DNA of 64,000 nt from assembly GCF_000011365.1 (NCBI RefSeq), contig NC_004463.1, forward strand, positions 3,830,001-3,894,000. The letters are read 5' to 3'. Made by a program: the position numbers and the translations under genes. Numbering within the stretch: position 1 is the first letter of the stretch; every line of letters starts with the position of its first letter. This DNA is from Bradyrhizobium diazoefficiens USDA 110. Its GTDB lineage: Bacteria > Pseudomonadota > Alphaproteobacteria > Rhizobiales > Xanthobacteraceae. Shown here one piece after another: positions 25,776-33,377 of the stretch. The notes below the pieces were generated by a model. The model made no database searches, was not told where the DNA came from, and saw nothing but the letters and a program-made list of their open reading frames with translations.

Positions 25776-27689
25776 ATGAGCGGGCGCATCGCTATGGCCC
25801 CGATCAAGTCAAGCTGGCCGATCATCGTTGCACGTCTCAGTCTGTGTTTGCTGGTCTGGGGCGCAATGGTGCCGGCGGCCCTTGCCGCCGATCGCAACGA
25901 GCCAAAACGGCTCCTGCTGCTCCATTCCTTCGGCCGGGATTTTCGTCCTTGGAGCGAATATGCCCGGAGCATCAAGGCCGAGTTCGAACAGCAATCCTCG
26001 TTTGCGCTGGACATCCAAGAGCACACGCTTCTCTCAGCGCGGTTCAACAGTCCCGGACCGGAGGCGCCGTTCGTCGATTATCTGCGCTCGCTTTACCGGG
26101 CCAGTCCGCCCGACCTCGTGATGAGCCTCGGAGCGCCGGCGGCGCGGTTCGTTCAGAAATATCGCGAGCAGCTCTTCCCGGATACACCGCTGGTGATGAC
26201 GGCGGTCGAGCAGCGGCTGGTGAACCGGGGGGCACTGACCCAAAACGATGTCGTCATTCCGGTTCGCAACGACTTCACAGCATTCTTCGGCAGCATTCTT
26301 CAGGTGTTGCCGGAAACCCGGACCGTTGCCGTCGTCATTGGCGCCTCGCCGCTGGAGAAGTTCTGGCTCGACGAAGTCAAACGGGAGGCTAAGCCCTTCG
26401 AGGACCGGTTCGAATTAATCTGGTACGCAGACCTGTCGTTTGAGGAGATATTGAAGCGCGCCTCCACGCTGCCTCCACATACGGTGCTGTTCTGGCAACT
26501 GATGTCGGTCGATGGTGTCGGCGTCGCCCACGAAGGTGATCTAGCATTGCGCCGGCTGCACGCGGTCGCCAACGGGCCGATCTTCTCCTATCAGGAAGCA
26601 TTTTTTGGCCGCGAGACCGTCGGCGGCCCGATGCACTCGATATCCGAGTCCAGCAAGGAGACTGTCAGCGCGGCGCTTCGCATCTTCGCGGGCGAAAAGC
26701 CGGGCGACATCAAGATCGAACCGATCGGATTTGCCGCGCCGAGATACGACTGGCGCGAGATGCAGCGTTGGGGCATCAGCGAGAGCGATTTGCCGACGGG
26801 AAGCGAGGTTCTATTTCGCGAGCGGGGGCTCTGGGAAAGATATCGTTGGCAAATGGCAATGATCGCAGCAGCGTTCCTAGTCCAGGCCGGGCTGATCAGC
26901 GGGCTACTCCACGAACGTCGCCGGCGCCGTCTGGCGGACGTCGAGTCGCGGCAGCGCCTGGCGGAGCTCGCGCATCTCAGCCGCTATGCGGCCGCCGGGG
27001 AGATGACGACCTCCATCGCGCACGAGCTGAACCAGCCGCTCGGCTCGATCCTGACCAACGCCGAGACGGCGGAGCTCATGCTGAAGAGCGCCTCGCCGAA
27101 CCTCGATGAACTCAGAGCCATCCTGGCCGACATCAGGCGCGACGATCAGCGGGCAAGCGAAGTGATTCGACGGCTGCGCAGCATGCTGAAAAAAACGCCC
27201 TTTGAAATTCGAGACATTGAACTAAACAATACCGTGCGGGATGTCATCGGGTTCGTCGCAGATGTGGCCAAGGGACGCGGCGTCGTGTTGAACTACCTTC
27301 CGGCGACGGCCGAACTTCGTGTCCGGGGCGATCCGATTCACCTGCAACAGGTTGTTCTCAATCTCGTTGTCAACGCCTTGGACGCGATGTCCGAAATTCA
27401 GACAGGCAAACGCGAAATCAACGTAACGACGAACGTTTCCGGTGCTTGGGCGGAGATCCGGGTTGGCGACACCGGCGCCGGCATTGCGACGGATGATCTC
27501 AAGAGCATTTTCAATCCATTTTTCACCACCAAGCCGCAGGGCATGGGCATGGGCCTGGCCATAGCCCGCACCATCGTCGAGGCGCACCACGGCACGATTT
27601 CCGCCGCGAACGCGCCCTCCGGCGGGACGCTGTTCAAGATCAAGCTCCCGATCGCGCGCCAGGCTTTCGCGTTGCAGCAGCACGATTAG
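25776..27689 (+). CDS. Sensor histidine kinase with ABC-type substrate-binding sensor domain
   Basis: A 637-residue membrane kinase. A signal/anchor helix (about 9-36) is followed by a periplasmic type-1 binding-protein-like domain (about 42-340: LLLLHSFGRDFRPWSEYARS, DLVMSLGAPAARFVQ, VIPVRNDFTAFFGSILQVLP) of the kind found in TtrS-like and other 'ABC_sub_bind' kinases. A second helix (355-380) leads to the kinase core: H-box SIAHELNQPLGSI with His416, N-box VLNLVVNALDAM, G1 VGDTGAGI and FFTTKPQGMGMGLAIA. It is therefore a complete, catalytically plausible kinase. No response regulator is adjacent, but FixJ-type receivers lie 20 kb upstream. The ligand is unknown. The ATG at 25776 follows GGAG. 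Confidence 0.88.
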   Translation: MSGRIAMAPIKSSWPIIVARLSLCLLVWGAMVPAALAADRNEPKRLLLLHSFGRDFRPWSEYARSIKAEFEQQSSFALDIQEHTLLSARFNSPGPEAPFVDYLRSLYRASPPDLVMSLGAPAARFVQKYREQLFPDTPLVMTAVEQRLVNRGALTQNDVVIPVRNDFTAFFGSILQVLPETRTVAVVIGASPLEKFWLDEVKREAKPFEDRFELIWYADLSFEEILKRASTLPPHTVLFWQLMSVDGVGVAHEGDLALRRLHAVANGPIFSYQEAFFGRETVGGPMHSISESSKETVSAALRIFAGEKPGDIKIEPIGFAAPRYDWREMQRWGISESDLPTGSEVLFRERGLWERYRWQMAMIAAAFLVQAGLISGLLHERRRRRLADVESRQRLAELAHLSRYAAAGEMTTSIAHELNQPLGSILTNAETAELMLKSASPNLDELRAILADIRRDDQRASEVIRRLRSMLKKTPFEIRDIELNNTVRDVIGFVADVAKGRGVVLNYLPATAELRVRGDPIHLQQVVLNLVVNALDAMSEIQTGKREINVTTNVSGAWAEIRVGDTGAGIATDDLKSIFNPFFTTKPQGMGMGLAIARTIVEAHHGTISAANAPSGGTLFKIKLPIARQAFALQQHD

Positions 27690-27714
27690 CGCAGCCGAGA
27701 CGCAGCCATTTCCC

Positions 27715-27728
27715 TTGATCTTTGTCAA
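27715..27728. promoter_or_regulatory. FixK/FNR box upstream of the DUF3300-DUF2950 operon
   Basis: TTGATCTTTGTCAA is an exact TTGA-N6-TCAA site, 26 bases after the kinase stop and centred about 62 bp before the DUF3300 ATG at 27784. Confidence 0.85.
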
Positions 27729-27783
27729 AGAACGGTCGGGCCGCGGACCGATCCTCCAAATTGTGACTCCGATGGAGGATGTG

Positions 27784-29439
27784 ATGCTTCGCTGTGCCAG
27801 GACCGTGATCGCGCTTGCGCTGTTGATGGCCATCCCGTCCGTCGCCTCGGCGCAGACGGCCGACAAACCTGCTGCTCCAACCGCTCAGCCGCAAGCGGCA
27901 AGCCAGGCTCCGCCAAGCGCCGAGCTCCTGAAGCCCGAGCAGCTCGAAGCACTGGTGGCGCCGATCGCGCTCTATCCTGACGAGCTGCTGGCCAATGTGC
28001 TGGCCGCGTCGACCTATCCGCTGGAAGTGGTGCAGGCCGATCGCTGGCTCAAGGAACACAAGTCGCTGAAGGGCGATGCGCTCAAGACCGAGGTCGAGAA
28101 GCAGGCCTGGGACGACAGCGTCAAGGCGCTCGCCAGCACGGCGGACGTTCTGACGATGATGAGTGACAAGCTCGATTGGACCAAGAGCCTGGGTGATGCC
28201 GTGCTCGCGCAGCAGCCGGACGTGATGGATGCGATCCAGCGATTGCGCACCAAGGCCTATGACAACAAGAAGCTCGTTACGACCAAACAGCAGAAGGTCA
28301 GTGTTCAGACGCAGGAAAACAAGCAGGTGGTCGTCATCGAGCCGGCCGAGCCGGGAACGATGTACGTGCCGTACTACGAGCCGGCCACCGTTTACGGGGC
28401 CTGGCCCTACGCGGACTACCCACCTTATTACTTCGGGTATCCGTCCTATATCGGCGCAGGCGTGATCGCGGGGGGGCTCGCTTTTGGGACCGCCTGGGCG
28501 ATCGGACGCTGGGGCAATTACTGGGGCGGCGGCTGCAACTGGGGCAACCGCAACGTCTATGTCAATCACCGGACCACCAACATCGGAAATGGCTGGCAGC
28601 ACAATCCGGCGCACCGCCAGGGCGTGCGTTACAACAACACCAATGTTCAGCAGCGTTTTGGCAACAACAATCTGAAGGCGGGCGCCGCGGACCGGATGGA
28701 TTTTCGCGGCCGCGACGGCCAGCAGGTACTCAAGGATCGTCCGGGCGCCGGTGCCGCTGATCGTGCAGGAGATCGAGCGGGTGACCGCACCGGCGACCGC
28801 GCGGGTACGCGGGACCGGCCCGGTGGCGGCGATCGCGCCGGCGCTGCGGACCGCGCCAAGGGGAGTGCGAAGGGCGGAGGCGATCGAGCCAAGGGCGGTG
28901 GTGACCGCGCCAAGGCCGCCAACCGCGGCGGCGCTGGTGCCGGCAACCGCGCAGCGTCTGCCAATCGCGGTGGTGGAGGTAGCCGCGGCGGTGCCATGAA
29001 CGTTTCCTCTGGCCGGGCGGCTGCAGCGGCCTCCGCCCGCGGGCGGTCGAGTATGGCGAGCATGCCCCGCGGTGGCGGTGGGGCGAGCTTCGCCGGGCGT
29101 GGCGGTGGCGGCATGTCTGCCGGAGGCGGCTTCCGAGGAGGCGGCGGCGGACGGGGAGGCGGCGGCGGCCGGCGCTCCGACATTGCGCTGAAGCACGATG
29201 TCGTCTTGCTCGGCTATCTCGCCAACGGCCTCGGCTATTACCGCTTCAGCTATCTCGGCAGCCACAAGGCCTATGTCGGTGTCATGGCGCAGGAGGTCGA
29301 ACGCGTGAAGCCGGAGGCGGTGACCCGCGGCAACGACGGTTATCTGCTTGTCCACTACGACAAGCTCGGATTGAAATTCCGAACCTACAGCGATTGGCTC
29401 GCCCGTGGTGCGAGGATCCCTGCGGAGGTCGCGCCATGA
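27784..29439 (+). CDS. DUF3300 protein with Gly/Arg-rich linker and S74-like C-terminus
   Basis: A 551-residue exported protein. Signal peptide 1-24 (ALALLMAIPSVASAQ); DUF3300 at about 45-260 (LVAPIALYPDELLANVLAAS, YPLEVVQADRWL, VVIEPAEPGTMYVPYYEPAT); then a low-complexity Gly/Arg/Asp/Ala linker of about 165 residues with AGDRAGDRTGDRAG-type repeats and GGGGG runs. The last 85 residues (about 464-548) look like the intramolecular-chaperone (peptidase S74/endosialidase-tail) fold: RRSDIALKHDVVLLG, YYRFSYLGSHKAYVGVMAQE, then TRGNDGYLLVHYDKLGL. This fusion of DUF3300 to an S74-like tail is unusual. The ATG at 27784 follows GGAGG. Coupled to DUF2950 by a four-base overlap. Confidence 0.85.
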   Translation: MLRCARTVIALALLMAIPSVASAQTADKPAAPTAQPQAASQAPPSAELLKPEQLEALVAPIALYPDELLANVLAASTYPLEVVQADRWLKEHKSLKGDALKTEVEKQAWDDSVKALASTADVLTMMSDKLDWTKSLGDAVLAQQPDVMDAIQRLRTKAYDNKKLVTTKQQKVSVQTQENKQVVVIEPAEPGTMYVPYYEPATVYGAWPYADYPPYYFGYPSYIGAGVIAGGLAFGTAWAIGRWGNYWGGGCNWGNRNVYVNHRTTNIGNGWQHNPAHRQGVRYNNTNVQQRFGNNNLKAGAADRMDFRGRDGQQVLKDRPGAGAADRAGDRAGDRTGDRAGTRDRPGGGDRAGAADRAKGSAKGGGDRAKGGGDRAKAANRGGAGAGNRAASANRGGGGSRGGAMNVSSGRAAAAASARGRSSMASMPRGGGGASFAGRGGGGMSAGGGFRGGGGGRGGGGGRRSDIALKHDVVLLGYLANGLGYYRFSYLGSHKAYVGVMAQEVERVKPEAVTRGNDGYLLVHYDKLGLKFRTYSDWLARGARIPAEVAP

Positions 29440-30353
29440 ATGTTCTGAAGTCACTTCATCGCGCGGCGTTGCCAGGCATCATGGCGCTGGTACTGCTGAG
29501 TTCGACGGCGCCCGCGCAGCAATCCTTTTCTACGCCCGAGGATGCAGCGGCAGCGCTTGCCTCTGCGGTCAAGGGAGGTCCGGCCGATATTCTCAAGGTG
29601 CTCGGCAGGGCTGCTGACGACATCGTCTCGTCCGGCGACGAGGTCGCCGATGCAGACATACGCCAGCGCTTCACGTCGATGTATGATGCCAAGCATTCGA
29701 TCAAGGCGGAAGGCAACAAGAAGGCCACGCTGATGCTGGGGCCGGACGACTTCCCGTTCCCAATTCCACTCGTCAATGCAAAGAGCGGCTGGGAATTCGA
29801 CACGGCCGAGGGACGGATCGAGGTTCTCTATCGTCGCATCGGCCGCAACGAGCTCGACGCGATCCAGACTGCGCTCGCCTATGTCGATGCCCAGAATGAA
29901 TATGCCGACAAGGATCGCGGCGAGGGCGTGGGCGTCTACGCGCAACGCATCGTCAGCAGCCCGGGCAAGAAGGACGGCCTGTTCTGGCGCGACGATAGCG
30001 ACCCGAGCCCACTCGGTGCACTGGCGGCGGAAGCCTCGGCCGAAGGCTATAAGGCCGGAAGTGCAGAGCCGAGCCCATATCATGGATACTATTTCCGTAT
30101 CCTGAAGGGGCAAGGGGCGGATGCGCCCGGCGGTGCTCTCAACTACGTCGTCAAGGGCAAGATGATCGGTGGCTTCGCCCTGATCGCCTGGCCAGCCGAA
30201 TACGGCAATTCCGGCGTCATGACCTTCCTGGTCAATCACGCTGGTACCGTCTACCAGAAGGACTTGGGAGAGCGCACCGAATCTATCGCCCAGCGCACGA
30301 CGCTGTTCGATCCGGACCAGACCTGGAAGAAGGTCGATGCCGCAAAACCCTGA
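29436..30353 (+). CDS. DUF2950 exported protein
   Basis: A 305-residue protein with a signal peptide (ALPGIMALVLLSSTAPAQQ). The family blocks FSTPEDAAAALASAVKGGPA, GRNELDAIQTALAYVDAQNE, SPYHGYYFRILKGQG and GGFALIAWPAEYGNSGVMTF are all visible, with the YAQRIVSSPGKKDGLFW segment between them. DUF2950 proteins are found with DUF3300 proteins in many proteobacteria and have no established activity. The ATG overlaps the DUF3300 stop (ATGA), so the two are translated together and probably act as a pair in the periplasm or envelope under FixK control. Confidence 0.88.
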   Translation: MNVLKSLHRAALPGIMALVLLSSTAPAQQSFSTPEDAAAALASAVKGGPADILKVLGRAADDIVSSGDEVADADIRQRFTSMYDAKHSIKAEGNKKATLMLGPDDFPFPIPLVNAKSGWEFDTAEGRIEVLYRRIGRNELDAIQTALAYVDAQNEYADKDRGEGVGVYAQRIVSSPGKKDGLFWRDDSDPSPLGALAAEASAEGYKAGSAEPSPYHGYYFRILKGQGADAPGGALNYVVKGKMIGGFALIAWPAEYGNSGVMTFLVNHAGTVYQKDLGERTESIAQRTTLFDPDQTWKKVDAAKP

Positions 30354-30807
30354 GAGCAGCAGGCGAGCGTGGCTGCGTTGGATTGCCCGGTACCTGGCAG
30401 CAATCGCGTTGCTCGCGTTCATCATTCCCGCCACGCCGTCACATGCGCAAGCTAGTGGTCACGTCGAGGTCAAAATCGCGAAGGCGGGATTGCTGATTGG
30501 CGGTGGCGCCGGCAGCGGGGTACTGACCTATCGAGGGCGCGTCTATCCCTTCAGGGTGTCGGGCCTGAGCTTCGGCATCACCGCCGGCGCAACCGTCGGG
30601 CGACTGGCGGGGCGGGCGTCAGGCATCAGAGAGGTGCGCGATTTCGCCGGCACCTACACCTCCGTCGGCGGCGGAGCCGCCCTCGTCGGCGGCATCAACG
30701 GCGCTCACCTGCGCAACGAAAAGGGCGTCACGATCGTGCTGCAAGGTCCCAAGGCGGGCATGGAATTCGCCGCCAATCTCAGCGCAATCACGATTACGAT
30801 GAGATGA
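30337..30807 (+). CDS. Glycine-rich exported protein, paralogue of the 20995-21429 gene
   Basis: A 156-residue protein that overlaps the DUF2950 gene by 17 bases, so it belongs to the same operon. The signal peptide spans about 1-38 (YLAAIALLAFIIPATPSHAQ). The mature part VEVKIAKAGLLIGGGAGSGV, then LTYRGRVYPFRVSGLSFGIT, ending VTIVLQGPKAGMEFAANLSA, matches the 20995 protein along its whole length. Both genes sit at the end of units preceded by FixK boxes. The function is unknown; a beta-rich, glycine-turn envelope protein is likely. Confidence 0.75.
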   Translation: MPQNPESSRRAWLRWIARYLAAIALLAFIIPATPSHAQASGHVEVKIAKAGLLIGGGAGSGVLTYRGRVYPFRVSGLSFGITAGATVGRLAGRASGIREVRDFAGTYTSVGGGAALVGGINGAHLRNEKGVTIVLQGPKAGMEFAANLSAITITMR

Positions 30808-30950
30808 GGCGGTTTTGAAATGGTGCTGCCGCCGGTCCTGCGCAAGACCGGATCACATCTCGCGTCATGTCGCGATCGGACTTGCGAGCGTCTTTGGGAG
30901 CAGTCAGGATAAGCGAGCTACGGTAATCAATTCCAAACCGGAAGACGCTG

Positions 30951-31163
30951 ATGCGAACACTCTTTCCATTCTGTGTCGCCCTGGCCTGTCTCTGGGCAGC
31001 GATGACCCTGAGCTCGTCCAGCGCGAATGCAGTATTCTGGCGTGGCCTGACCGCACCAACCAACATCGACTACCACGGCTACACAATCATCAAGGAGCCT
31101 CGGCCAAGCCCCTGCCAGTGGATACGGGTCAACGGCTATTACGTCCGCCAATGCGTACGCTAG
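30951..31163 (+). CDS. Small exported protein of about 70 residues
   Basis: A 70-residue product with a signal peptide (LFPFCVALACLWAAMTLSSS, ending SANA) and a short mature part, YHGYTIIKEPRPSPCQWIRV, then NGYYVRQCVR, with two cysteines 15 residues apart. A GGAAGACG purine stretch precedes the ATG. The pattern (short signal, Tyr/Arg-rich mature part ending near CV) is like many uncharacterised small secreted rhizobial proteins. No function can be proposed. Confidence 0.55.
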   Translation: MRTLFPFCVALACLWAAMTLSSSSANAVFWRGLTAPTNIDYHGYTIIKEPRPSPCQWIRVNGYYVRQCVR

Positions 31164-31596
31164 CTGCTGTCCGTGCTTCGTGTGAAGTGCCGGCGATTGG
31201 TCATCTCGGTGCTGTCCGCTATTCAAGGTCGGGAATGGCTGGATTCGGCCGATCGGTAGAACAGAGCGCACCGACATTGGCGGCTGAATAGCGCCCTCAG
31301 TCCGCGATTGCGTTCAACTCCTCAACGCTCTTTCTGCGATCGACAACGCCGTGCATCGTCATGCCCACGATGGCTGAGCGATCGGCAAGCGCCAGCGCGT
31401 TGTCGCGCGTCGACCGAACGCCGGCCGCTCGGCGAAATGGTTAATCGAGCGAGGAGTACCCCTTATGCTCCGCATCACCCCTCTATGGAGCACGCGAAAC
31501 CCTCCGAGCGAACATTATAAAAGAATCCAGTTGGCGCAGGGGTTTTTCGCCAACGAACATTCCGAAGTCTGTCATCTCCAAGGAAGGGATCCTCCT
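31164..31596. other. Intergenic region and likely promoter of the tad locus
   Basis: About 433 bases before the pilin gene. Frames of up to 70 codons are present but have no recognisable features. The last 100 bases become A/T-richer, as expected for the flp promoter and leader, and end in a strong AAGGAAGGGAT ribosome binding site. Confidence 0.5.
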
Positions 31597-31812
31597 ATGT
31601 TGACGTACTATATTGAGACGAGAGAAGCGTTGAAGCGTCTGCGCACGGACCAGGACGGCGTGGTGTCGTTCGAGTACATTATCGTCGCAGTTTGTATCGT
31701 TGGCGCAGTCGGTGCTGTGTTCGGTGGTGGAGCTGGTGGCCAGATCGGCGCAGCGCTGACTACCGGGATCACCGCTATCACCACTGCTTTCGCTACGGCC
31801 ATCGCTGGTTGA
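31597..31812 (+). CDS. Flp-type pilin subunit
   Basis: A 71-residue type IVb prepilin. The leader ends at the prepilin peptidase site DQDG/VVSFEYIIVAVCIVGA, with the invariant Glu-Tyr at positions +5/+6 after the glycine, and a single hydrophobic helix follows. The mature pilin is about 51 residues, mostly Gly/Ala/Ile/Thr. It is the only pilin gene in the window. The ATG at 31597 is preceded by AAGGAAGGGAT; an upstream in-frame extension is not needed. A strong hairpin directly downstream should cap or stabilise an abundant pilin mRNA. Confidence 0.92.
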   Translation: MLTYYIETREALKRLRTDQDGVVSFEYIIVAVCIVGAVGAVFGGGAGGQIGAALTTGITAITTAFATAIAG

Positions 31813-31831
31813 TACAGCCATTTTGACGCCA

Positions 31832-31860
31832 GAGGGGGGCAATCCAGGCTGCCCCCCCTC
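31832..31860 (+). terminator. Strong hairpin after the pilin gene (terminator or mRNA stabiliser)
   Basis: GAGGGGGGCA (31832-31841) pairs with TGCCCCCCCTC (31850-31860) around an 8-base loop, 20 bases after the flp stop. There is no T tract, so partial termination or 3' protection, giving more pilin than assembly mRNA, is likely. Confidence 0.65.
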
Positions 31861-31915
31861 CTGCAAGAGTGCTCCCCAACAAATTTGCCTTCCGCTTCTT
31901 TGAGGCGTGCATTTG

Positions 31916-32422
31916 ATGAATTGGATTGCTCCCACAGCCTCGCTTCTGCAAATCCTATTGTTGCTCTATGTCGCAACGATCGATGTCGCGACGCGCTTGA
32001 TCCGAAACGAAATTTGTCTGGTGCTGGCGTTCCTCGGGATCGTCACTCAATTGCCCAACGCGATCCAAATTGCCGAGTCGCTGATAGCCGCCGCGATCCT
32101 CTTTCTGCTGCTGTTTGTCCTATACACGCGCGGTGGAATTGGCGGCGGCGACGTCAAGTTGCTGACTGCGTTGGCGATCGGCTTTCCGCTGACGGGCGTA
32201 ATTCAGTTGCTGACCGTTACCGCATTGGCTGGCGGCATTCTCGCCCTGGTGCATCTGCTGATGCGCCTCCTGCCATATCCCAGGCTCGCGCCCGCCGGCT
32301 CGTCGCTCATGCGCCGCGTCTACGCGGTCGAGCGGTGGCGACACTTGCGACACGCACCGCTGCCTTACGGGGTGGCCGTAGCATGCGGTGGCATTTGGAC
32401 CATTTTCAGTCGAGGACTTTGA
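31916..32422 (+). CDS. cpaA: Prepilin peptidase CpaA/TadV
   Basis: A 168-residue A24-family aspartic peptidase with four or five membrane helices. The catalytic aspartates are in YVATIDVATRLIRNE and in the GIGGGDVKLL motif. It cleaves and probably processes Flp and TadE/TadF pseudopilins at the inner membrane. The ATG at 31916 with GAGG upstream is used; a GTG at 31907 has no room for a ribosome binding site. The stop lies two bases before cpaB, so the genes are in one operon. Confidence 0.88.
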   Translation: MNWIAPTASLLQILLLLYVATIDVATRLIRNEICLVLAFLGIVTQLPNAIQIAESLIAAAILFLLLFVLYTRGGIGGGDVKLLTALAIGFPLTGVIQLLTVTALAGGILALVHLLMRLLPYPRLAPAGSSLMRRVYAVERWRHLRHAPLPYGVAVACGGIWTIFSRGL

Positions 32423-32423
32423 C

Positions 32424-33377
32424 ATGTCATCCGCGTTGCGTCTCTCGATCATCATAGTTCTGTTGCTGGCAACCGCCGCGTTCGGGCTTATTGCCTACAA
32501 CATGAACCTGCCGAAACAGGTTCCGGTAGCGGTCACGGAGCAGGGGCCGGCGCCTCCTTCGACTGTCGGGTACTTTGTTGCGGCACGTCCGCTATCGAGA
32601 GGTACATTGGCCCGCGATGAAGATTTCGCTGTGCGGTCGGCGCTGCCTGAACGTCTTCCAGCCGGGGCGATTCTCGAAACGCCCGACGCGAAGGCCGGAC
32701 TTACCGGCTCTCTGGTTCGCAAATTCGTCGAGGCCGGCAGTCCAATTACCCTGCAGGACGTGCTGCGGCCGCGAGATCGCGGTTTCCTGGCCAGCGTCTT
32801 GGCCCCGGACAGCCGGGCAATCAGCATCAAGGTTGACGAGGAGTCGGGCGTCTCGGGGCTGATCAGGCCCGGTGATCATGTCGATGTCTTGTTGACCCAG
32901 GTGTTCGAGAAGGCAGACCCCGCGCGTCGGGCCCTGAGCGAAGTCGTTCTGGGCAACGTTCGAGTCATTGCGATTGACCAGGAGATTGTGCAAGGCGGGC
33001 GAACCGTTAGCTCTTTGGCCGGCAAGCAAGCGCAAACAGTGTCGTTGGAGCTTGCGCCAGACCAGGTCAAGAAGATCACAGTCGCAAAGCAGATCGGAAC
33101 GATCTCGCTGGCCGTACGGGCAGCAGTCGAGCAGTGGGATACGGCGGACACTGGCGCCATGTCCAGCTGCGATGTGTCGCCGGAAATTGCTCGCCAGAAT
33201 GCAGTTGCCGGCCGGACTGCTGCGGTAGTCATTCATACTGGCGGTCAGGTCAAGCAATACTCAGTCAGGAAGGACTCAGGCGACGGGGACGCTATGGTCA
33301 ACTGCGATGGGTCGGAAGTTTCCCACCGGGGTGCGACGATGGTGGTGCAGGCAGGCAAGTTGCTGGAGAAACGTTGA
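32424..33377 (+). CDS. cpaB: Flp pilus assembly protein CpaB/RcpC
   Basis: A 317-residue periplasmic protein with an N-terminal membrane anchor (LSIIIVLLLATAAFGLIAYN) followed by a SAF-like (beta-clip) region (VGYFVAARPLSRGTLARDED, then FAVRSALPERLPAGAI) and the RcpC domain (SRAISIKVDEESGVSGLIRP, then GDHVDVLLTQVF). CpaB is thought to link the secretin to the inner-membrane machine. The C-terminal part contains two cysteines (SSCDVSPEI, MVNCDGSE). The start at 32424 is fixed by the cpaA stop just upstream. It overlaps cpaE by one base. Confidence 0.9.
   Translation: MSSALRLSIIIVLLLATAAFGLIAYNMNLPKQVPVAVTEQGPAPPSTVGYFVAARPLSRGTLARDEDFAVRSALPERLPAGAILETPDAKAGLTGSLVRKFVEAGSPITLQDVLRPRDRGFLASVLAPDSRAISIKVDEESGVSGLIRPGDHVDVLLTQVFEKADPARRALSEVVLGNVRVIAIDQEIVQGGRTVSSLAGKQAQTVSLELAPDQVKKITVAKQIGTISLAVRAAVEQWDTADTGAMSSCDVSPEIARQNAVAGRTAAVVIHTGGQVKQYSVRKDSGDGDAMVNCDGSEVSHRGATMVVQAGKLLEKR

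Noticed and set aside
28681-29170. Gly/Arg/Asp repeats in the DUF3300 gene as a separate repeat array
   Set aside because: The repeats are in-frame low-complexity protein sequence with irregular unit length, not a DNA repeat array or CRISPR.
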